A DNA stretch of 28,030 nt from a virus, in IMG/VR virus record IMGVR_UViG_3300037233_000026, positions 1 through 28,030 of that record; one strand, 5' to 3'. Shown piece by piece: positions 22,871 to 28,030 of the stretch (positions are counted from its first letter, which is position 1; each line of letters begins with the position of its first letter). Below the pieces are notes generated by a model. That model worked only from the letters and a program-made list of their open reading frames with translations, had not been told where the DNA came from and searched no databases. A program made the position numbers and the translations under genes.

Positions 22871-23118
22871 ACTCAATGTCACTGGCTCAGATTCGTCACG
22901 CCCTGGGCGGCGATCCTGAACCAGACGTGTTTGATTTCTTGAATGAGCATCGCAACACGGCGCTCATGAAAATAGCAAAGCGATTGAACATTCTCCCCTA
23001 TCAACTCCTGTCTCTACCCACCCAAGACGTTATTTCGCAACTTGAAGCGGAAGGCGTTTTTGTCCTGACACATCAGCTAGAACAAATCCTTATAAACTTT
23101 ATTAACGGAGATAAATAA
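22373..23118 (+). CDS. Frameshift fusion tail chaperone (GT-type)
   Basis: A -1 slip at C CCA AAA (22762-22768) would move ribosomes into the frame of the downstream ORF. The fusion would have 132 codons from the first gene plus 116 from the second, 248 residues in total, close to the size of lambda gpGT. The -1 frame is closed by TAG at 22729-22731 just upstream of the slip site but fully open from 22732 to the stop at 23116-23118. The newly read bridge (RLCEPAPVGRGYSYDQVNSMSLAQIR) looks like normal protein and joins smoothly into the ORF. The fusion binds the tape measure in known systems. Confidence 0.75.
22762..22768 (+). promoter_or_regulatory. -1 frameshift slippery heptamer CCCAAAA
   Basis: The zero-frame codons are TTC CCA AAA CCC, so the site has the form X XXY YYZ (C CCA AAA). 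After a one-base slip, tRNAs would re-pair with CCC and AAA. It lies 33 bases after the last stop in the -1 frame, which is the expected position. Confidence 0.7.
22876..23118 (+). CDS. T-part of the tail chaperone
   Basis: Read alone from its ATG this would be 80 residues (MSLAQIRHALGGDPEPDVFDFLNEHRNTALMKIAKRLN ...). There is no ribosome site before it. Translation is therefore better explained as the 3' half of the frameshift fusion. Its helical, mixed-charge sequence fits the T domain that contacts the tape measure. Its stop overlaps the tape measure start (TAATG). Confidence 0.6.
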   Translation: MSLAQIRHALGGDPEPDVFDFLNEHRNTALMKIAKRLNILPYQLLSLPTQDVISQLEAEGVFVLTHQLEQILINFINGDK

Positions 23119-25163
23119 TGTCGGCTGCGCCATCGGCAGTAAGCATCCTCGCAGAATTCAGGATCGGAAATAGCCAGAATTTTGACGCCGATATCGAGGC
23201 TTTGCAATCAAAGCTGGTGGCGGCGTTTGAAGGCATGTCCATTCCGATCAGCGCCGCCGTTACGGCTGGGGTGTCTGAGGCTGCGCCAGCGATACAGCAG
23301 ACGGTGGCTGCCGCTGTTGGGGCTGGGGTGTCGGAAGGGATGGCGTTAGGTGGTGGAGTTCCTGAGATGGCTTACAGCCCATTCGGATCGGTTGGTTTGG
23401 ATTCCATTGGGGGCGGTGGCGCTGGTTCGCGCCTCCCTCCCGGATTTGACATGAATCAGGATGAGGGTGGTAGTGGCATCATGGGGCTTGGGAGCATGAA
23501 TCGGATGCTGTCGGCATTCATGCTGTTGCGGGCGGCAAGATCAGCAGAGGAGTTTTATGTAAAAGACGCTGACATGCAGGAATCTGAATTCAAAGCAGAA
23601 AACATGCCGGAGAGAACGGAATCCCAACGGGCTTCAAAGTCTGCGCAAATCATCAAGACCAATCAGGCCGAGATTGATGAGAATGAAGGGTTCATGGGAT
23701 ATCTCAAGGAATCAATTCAACACGGCGGATTGATATCGGGGCTTAAATTCTATGAACTGGATCAGGGGGTTCGGAAGGAAAAGATTGGAGAAGCGGAAGC
23801 CGCTGGATCGAATGCGGAGATGAATGTTGACCAGCAAAAGGAAAGGCGCATTCAACTCGAAAACGAACTTACAAAGGCCCATTTCGAGGGCAATGAGGCT
23901 TTGGCCAAGCACCTAGAATTACAGATTAATATCAACGCCCGGCAGGAGGAAATGAACGCTATTCATGCACGTTCTGGAGATACCTTTGCATCAACCATCG
24001 GCCAAGAAATGCTCTCCGCGCAGACCGCTCGTCAACAGGGAATAAGTTTTCTTTCCACCAAAGAAGACATCCAGAGCGACGTTGATACAAATATGAGGTC
24101 TGATATCGATCTGCTTCGCAGCGTCGGACGTGGCGGATCAGCCAATCGTGCAGAATTTGAGATAAAGCACAATGAGGAACGCGAAAAATTGGTGAATGAT
24201 ATTGAGCGAATGAAGATGCCCAATTCGGGGGCAACGCGCGATCAATTGAATTCAGCCGAGAGCCGTCTGGGCGCACTCGACAGAACATGGCCTGCGGATA
24301 TAACAGCCTTCAATAACAGCATCAACCAAAGCACCAAGTATATTAACGAGCGCACGAGTGAATTAACTCTGGAAAACAGCGGCAATATTTTGGCGGCCGA
24401 GCGACAACGGATTGAGTATCAAACCAACAAGGCGGCAGAGGATGCGGATGATGGAACGCCATCCGGTAAATCCAGAGCGGCGGCGATTCGTGGCGAGGGC
24501 GCGGCAGAGGAACAACATCTACATGCTGGCATCCGCCTTGAATCCCCCATGCAGGCATGGCTGGGTATGCAGCACTCCGCGATGATGTCACACCCAGCAC
24601 ACGCCGCCACAGCGGAAACCAACCCGCACAAGCCCGGCACGAAAGCGTATCAGGAGTGGGAGACACAGAAGCACATCCGCGAAACGAACGCGGCGCATCA
24701 CCCAGGAATTTCCGGACCTCACCCCGACGCCTTTTTGAACATGCACGCGCAGAATGAAGCCACCCACAAATATCTGCATGGTCTAACCGCCGGACAGGAG
24801 CAGAGCATCCACGATCACGGACTAGGCTACGCATCGGCCCATCGCGATTCGTGGGAGACAGAATCAAAGCGACAGCACGACGCGGCGATGGGAAGGGTGC
24901 ATGACGCACAGGAAAAGGGCGTACAGGACCGGATAAAGCACGCGCACGAATTTGATGCTGGACTATTGGATCATGCGCACATCAGCCCACCGTCAATGCA
25001 GTTTGGTCCGCACGGAGAACGATTGGGCAGCGGCCCGGCATATGCGCCGGGCGATGCCGCTGGGCATCCATCCATTGCGGCGTCAACCGCACAATCGCTC
25101 AACAACGCCGCCAGAATTTTAGAGAAGTCCGCGCCCCATATCCTCATCATGCAACCCAACTGA
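23118..25163 (+). CDS. Tape measure protein
   Basis: The 681-residue product follows the chaperone pair, is Ala/Gly-rich at the start (VSEAAPAIQQTVAAAVGAGV), and then has long charged helices with heptad spacing (about 150-470), as tape measure proteins do. By the known relation of about 0.15 nm per residue the tail would be about 100 nm. The last about 215 residues are unusually rich in His (about 25), for example AAHHPGISGPHPD, IHDHG and KHAHEFDAGLLDHAH, and show no lysozyme or peptidase motif. The gene is translated from an ATG overlapping the chaperone stop. Confidence 0.75.
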   Translation: MSAAPSAVSILAEFRIGNSQNFDADIEALQSKLVAAFEGMSIPISAAVTAGVSEAAPAIQQTVAAAVGAGVSEGMALGGGVPEMAYSPFGSVGLDSIGGGGAGSRLPPGFDMNQDEGGSGIMGLGSMNRMLSAFMLLRAARSAEEFYVKDADMQESEFKAENMPERTESQRASKSAQIIKTNQAEIDENEGFMGYLKESIQHGGLISGLKFYELDQGVRKEKIGEAEAAGSNAEMNVDQQKERRIQLENELTKAHFEGNEALAKHLELQININARQEEMNAIHARSGDTFASTIGQEMLSAQTARQQGISFLSTKEDIQSDVDTNMRSDIDLLRSVGRGGSANRAEFEIKHNEEREKLVNDIERMKMPNSGATRDQLNSAESRLGALDRTWPADITAFNNSINQSTKYINERTSELTLENSGNILAAERQRIEYQTNKAAEDADDGTPSGKSRAAAIRGEGAAEEQHLHAGIRLESPMQAWLGMQHSAMMSHPAHAATAETNPHKPGTKAYQEWETQKHIRETNAAHHPGISGPHPDAFLNMHAQNEATHKYLHGLTAGQEQSIHDHGLGYASAHRDSWETESKRQHDAAMGRVHDAQEKGVQDRIKHAHEFDAGLLDHAHISPPSMQFGPHGERLGSGPAYAPGDAAGHPSIAASTAQSLNNAARILEKSAPHILIMQPN

Positions 25164-25165
25164 TT

Positions 25166-25750
25166 ATGACAGACGACGAAAAGAAAGCAGCACAGGAGCA
25201 GGAGGCTAAATATCTTCTAGCCGCGGCTGATTCTCTAGCCAAGGCTCGTGCCGAAAATCCCAACCTTGTTGATCCGGAATTACCGAATATTACAGTACCA
25301 GAAGTAGAGTGGATTTTTCCCGGTCGCGCCCACACTCACCATCCTAACGGACACGCGAACACATTGAGGGGTGACGCTAAGCTACCACGCTATGCCGAAA
25401 AGGCTAAAGAGATGATTGCCAAGGCTGATGAACTGGACAAGGTTGAGAACCGCCAACTACGTTCTTTGTTTCGTTTCCATAGCCTGGAAGATTACAAGGG
25501 CCGACGCCGGGCAATCTACAACCTGATTTACTGTCACGGCCACCATACCGCCGTCTGGCATACCTACCCGAAAGATCAATGGTCCGAAGATGAGGCCAAA
25601 GATTTTCATGCGGCGCGGATAAACCATCCCGATTTCAAGAAGCCCAAGATGACGCTGCATGAATTTAACCAGCACGTCAAACGGCAAATAGCAATCCAGC
25701 ATGGGGAAAATCTTGTGGCGGGGCAGAAACAACAGGAGAAAAAGTCGTGA
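25166..25750 (+). CDS. His-rich hypothetical tail protein
   Basis: The 194-residue product starts two bases after the tape measure stop. It opens with a charged helix, then has HTHHPNGHAN, a helical centre, YCHGHHTAVWHTYP (about 123-136), and several more His-containing segments; about 14 His in all. No family is recognised. Metal binding is an inference from the clusters. Its stop overlaps the next GTG start (GTGA). Position suggests a distal-tail or tail-tip protein. Confidence 0.6.
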   Translation: MTDDEKKAAQEQEAKYLLAAADSLAKARAENPNLVDPELPNITVPEVEWIFPGRAHTHHPNGHANTLRGDAKLPRYAEKAKEMIAKADELDKVENRQLRSLFRFHSLEDYKGRRRAIYNLIYCHGHHTAVWHTYPKDQWSEDEAKDFHAARINHPDFKKPKMTLHEFNQHVKRQIAIQHGENLVAGQKQQEKKS

Positions 25751-26610
25751 GCCTTCCGGCGTTTATGCAACCTTTTTCCGTCACTTACTTGGGAATTCAA
25801 GTATGGGACGAGGCTTGCGGTGAGACGAAAATAAACCGTTTCGGAAAATCTACCGCTTTCCGGCAAGTGCTGATGTCTTGGCTGGATCGTGTGCCGTTCA
25901 TCAATGCGGTTGGAGCGTATGCGGGGATCAACGTTGCGTTCCAGCCATTCTACGTTCCGGCAATCAGCTACCCCGACGCACCAGGTTTTCTAGGGTTTGA
26001 TAGTCTTGAAACGGAGGGGCTGGCAACGCTACCGACCGGCACAACCATCGGTCCTAATGGGATGGTGGGTTACGGGTTGGCACGGATGCGAATAACATTC
26101 GCATCACCACCATATCTAGAAATAGATCAGGGCGTTTTGTCGATCGACTTTGCGATTCAGGATTTGGAATTGCCGACAAATATCAACAGTTACTTTTTTA
26201 ATGGATCATCTTCAACTCCGGTCGATTCCAGCCAAGTACCTGCGCAAGAGGCAACGTTTACCAGCTTTACATGGACAAAATTCAACCTGGCCTCCATCCC
26301 CACTTCCACCATAGAAGCGGCCTGTGCTACACCGATTGATAACTCAGGCTTGTTTGGAACCAGCGTAGGCAATCTCCGTCTGATGGGCGTAAAAACCAAT
26401 CGCAGAATGGGCCAGACTGGCGCTGAAATGTGGGATCAAACGGTTGTGCTGGTCAATAATCCTTTTGGTTGGAACAATGTTTTTTTTCCTCACGCTTTGG
26501 GTGGTACTGATACCTTCACACCAATTTCAGATCACGCTGGTAATCCTCCGTTCAAGTTAGACACGGGCGGAAACATCCCGGCGTTATGTGGGCCGTCTGC
26601 GAGCTTCTAA
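25747..26610 (+). CDS. Hypothetical tail-tip protein
   Basis: The 287-residue product uses a GTG start overlapping the previous stop (GTGA). It is strand-rich with many aromatics and a clear run of YLGIQVWDEACGE near the start. No motif is recognised. In siphoviruses, genes right after the tape measure often encode distal tail and hub proteins, so a tail-tip role is inferred. A poly-T run within codons at 26480-26487 is only a Phe-Phe pair. Confidence 0.55.
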   Translation: MSLPAFMQPFSVTYLGIQVWDEACGETKINRFGKSTAFRQVLMSWLDRVPFINAVGAYAGINVAFQPFYVPAISYPDAPGFLGFDSLETEGLATLPTGTTIGPNGMVGYGLARMRITFASPPYLEIDQGVLSIDFAIQDLELPTNINSYFFNGSSSTPVDSSQVPAQEATFTSFTWTKFNLASIPTSTIEAACATPIDNSGLFGTSVGNLRLMGVKTNRRMGQTGAEMWDQTVVLVNNPFGWNNVFFPHALGGTDTFTPISDHAGNPPFKLDTGGNIPALCGPSASF

Positions 26611-26613
26611 CCC

Positions 26614-27138
26614 ATGGGATCTAAAGCTGTATCACTTCCCGATGCGCAGGAGGGTGCCGCAGGGGTCATCGACTCCGTACCCGTCTACAACTACAAGAAT
26701 GCGCTGCTAGGCCAAGCGGCGCGTGTTACGGCTGGCGCTGGTGTTTCGATAGCCAGCACACCAGCGGGTACAAGATTCAGGGCGAGGGTTCAGCCCAATA
26801 ACATAGTCGGACCCGTCCAGTTCGGCTCCGCCTATTCCGTCCAGGGCTGGTACAACGGCCTGATCATCCTCGGCAGCGCCACTACGGTAGCCAACGGGAC
26901 GATCCCCGCAGGCGCATTGCCGACAAGCCCACCATCGGGCGGTGGGTTCTACACCGGTGGCGCGTGTCTCATCATCAACCAGCCGGATCGGTTTTTAACT
27001 GCCGGGCAATACCCCATTCCAGCCAATCAGATTTGCTGGGTCGCAATCAAAGTTGGTACGACCGGGCCGAGCGATTCGCCAGCCAACACACCCATCTATG
27101 CCTGCCAGACCGATGCCGATTTCTTCTGCACCACCTAA
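26614..27138 (+). CDS. Hypothetical beta-rich tail protein
   Basis: The 174-residue product begins three bases after the previous stop. It is Gly/Ala/Pro/Thr-rich, with strands such as TRFRARVQPNNIVGPVQFG and ICWVAIKVGTTGPS, and ends in Cys-containing YACQTDADFFCTT. No family is recognised. It looks like a small tail fibre, baseplate or decoration protein. The next gene follows without a gap. Confidence 0.55.
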   Translation: MGSKAVSLPDAQEGAAGVIDSVPVYNYKNALLGQAARVTAGAGVSIASTPAGTRFRARVQPNNIVGPVQFGSAYSVQGWYNGLIILGSATTVANGTIPAGALPTSPPSGGGFYTGGACLIINQPDRFLTAGQYPIPANQICWVAIKVGTTGPSDSPANTPIYACQTDADFFCTT

Positions 27139-28030
27139 ATGGCAAACGGCGATCGCATTAAAAGTTTGAGTACGGGGAAGGCGCTCAGGAAACTGAATGG
27201 CGAATATCTCCGCCAGACTGGCACCGGTACTGGCAGTGTTTGCGGAGGGTGTGGATGCAATCAATTCCCCTGCGCCGCATGCCTTGCGTCGATGCAGAAT
27301 CTTTTGGTGGAGATTTCTGGAAACGCTTTTGGATCGGCCCTGAATGCAGCTAGTGGGTACTCCTCCTCAATTAGTACGATAGGTGGGACTTATCCGCTCA
27401 CTAACATCGGCGCGGGCTTTGGAATTTGTGATTGGTGCGGCTGGTTTCCGCTTAGCGGGCGCATCACCCGCAGAGAAGGAGCGGGCGCGCCGGATCTTTA
27501 CAAATGCGTCTATTGGCTGGGGGTGGAGGCATATTTCGATGCCAACTTAGATTTTTTTGTGTATGCGTATCTGGAGATGGATCCGCCTTGGGGTTACGGC
27601 GCAAACAATTGGTGCGTACTCTTGCCCGGTGAGGTTGCTCCAACAGGCGTTCCCCAAATGCCCTATGTTTTTGTGGGGGCCATTTATAATCAATCTGGGA
27701 CCGGAACTGGCACCGGAACCGAATCTGGCGCTCAAATTATTGAGGGTTTTTGCCTCAATCCCACGGGAACAGGAACCGGGACTGGGACCGGGACTGGGAC
27801 CGGAACAGGCAGCAAGCCCACTCCAACGTCGGTCACGGTACAAAATACTCTTGGATACACGTTACAGGGTGTTGGCATTCCCAATTTAGTGGGAGGGCAA
27901 GCCGTTTGTACTTGGGGAACGGGCACCGGCACAGGCACAGGATCGGTTTTATCCCCAAGCAGTTGTCTTACGTATCACTCGATTCCTGCTTGCTGCCCTA
28001 CCGGCACCGGAACCGGCACCGGCACTTCCA
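27139..28030 (+). CDS. Gly-Thr dipeptide-repeat, Cys-rich protein, 3' truncated
   Basis: The ATG at 27139 directly follows the preceding TAA, and the frame is open to the window end (297 codons so far). Alternating Gly-Thr tracts lie at 27217-27234, 27697-27720, 27763-27810 (the longest, 16 residues), 27916-27942 and 28000-28026. Synonymous Thr and Gly codons are mixed within the tracts, so the dipeptide pattern is kept at the protein level. Cys clusters CGGCGC, CAAC and CDWC suggest metal binding or disulfides. Globular aromatic-rich segments separate the tracts. A tail fibre or tip protein with flexible or glycosylated linkers is likely. Confidence 0.65.
   Translation, partial: MANGDRIKSLSTGKALRKLNGEYLRQTGTGTGSVCGGCGCNQFPCAACLASMQNLLVEISGNAFGSALNAASGYSSSISTIGGTYPLTNIGAGFGICDWCGWFPLSGRITRREGAGAPDLYKCVYWLGVEAYFDANLDFFVYAYLEMDPPWGYGANNWCVLLPGEVAPTGVPQMPYVFVGAIYNQSGTGTGTGTESGAQIIEGFCLNPTGTGTGTGTGTGTGTGSKPTPTSVTVQNTLGYTLQGVGIPNLVGGQAVCTWGTGTGTGTGSVLSPSSCLTYHSIPACCPTGTGTGTGTS

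Noticed and set aside
22876-22878. Independent start for the second chaperone ORF
   Set aside because: There is no Shine-Dalgarno sequence before this ATG and the frameshift explanation accounts for its translation; it is kept only as the T-part.
24343-24909. Minus-strand ORF of 188 codons
   Set aside because: It is antisense to the His-rich end of the tape measure gene; its Arg/Cys/Pro-rich sequence is a shadow.
27697-28026. Simple DNA microsatellite
   Set aside because: Thr codons ACC, ACT, ACA and ACG and Gly codons GGC, GGA and GGG are mixed, so the pattern is at the peptide level and not one repeated DNA unit.
1-28030. Integrase, tRNA, rRNA, CRISPR array, insertion sequence or attachment site
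   Set aside because: Nothing with the needed motifs, repeats or structure was seen, so lysogeny cannot be judged from this window.

Overview
The window is a densely packed block of late (structural) genes from a tailed double-stranded DNA phage or a prophage. Every supported gene lies on the + strand. Most neighbours overlap by a few bases (ATGA, GTGA, TAATG) or abut, so translation is probably coupled along long transcripts. The order terminase - portal - head morphogenesis - protease/scaffold - decoration - major capsid - connectors - tail tube - frameshifting chaperones - tape measure is typical of a long-tailed phage. No sheath gene is seen, so a siphovirus-like, non-contractile tail is the best reading. 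Several families (DUF6582/gpI-like protease, gpF-like head protein, gpG-like virion morphogenesis protein, DUF1320-like adaptor) are shared with Mu-like and lambda-like phages. The host cannot be named from the sequence. No integrase, repressor, replication gene, tRNA or rRNA was found.

Layout. 1-2737: a lysis or envelope-type cassette with a truncated permuted papain-like hydrolase, a lipoprotein, a very small zinc-ribbon protein, two single-span membrane proteins with long tails, and three tiny membrane proteins, one of them a clear DUF3309 member. 2734-10130: receptor or surface proteins, namely two beta-helix-like proteins (one with a signal peptide), a 1172-residue fibre/spike, and an adaptor-like protein. 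10127-13731: small and large terminase, an inserted P-loop kinase-like gene, and the portal. 13748-19439: head genes. These include a protease/scaffold gene with two internal start sites, a decoration protein carrying a duplicated surface domain, and the major capsid protein. 19464-27138: head-tail joining and tail genes, with a programmed -1 frameshift in the tail chaperones. 27139-28030: a protein with Gly-Thr dipeptide tracts that runs off the window.

How the parts work together. The terminase packages DNA through the portal into a shell built with the nested protease/scaffold and stabilised by the decoration protein. The tail tube is assembled around the tape measure with the chaperone pair. 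Fibre and beta-helix proteins would contact the host, and the first cassette would act at the envelope late in infection. The two larger noncoding gaps (15163-15342 and 18231-18368) flank the protease/decoration genes. They hold periodic repeats, a candidate promoter, and a compact three-way-junction RNA fold, so they are the best places to look for control of capsid-gene dosage.

Family names come from recognising motifs by eye; no database search was run.
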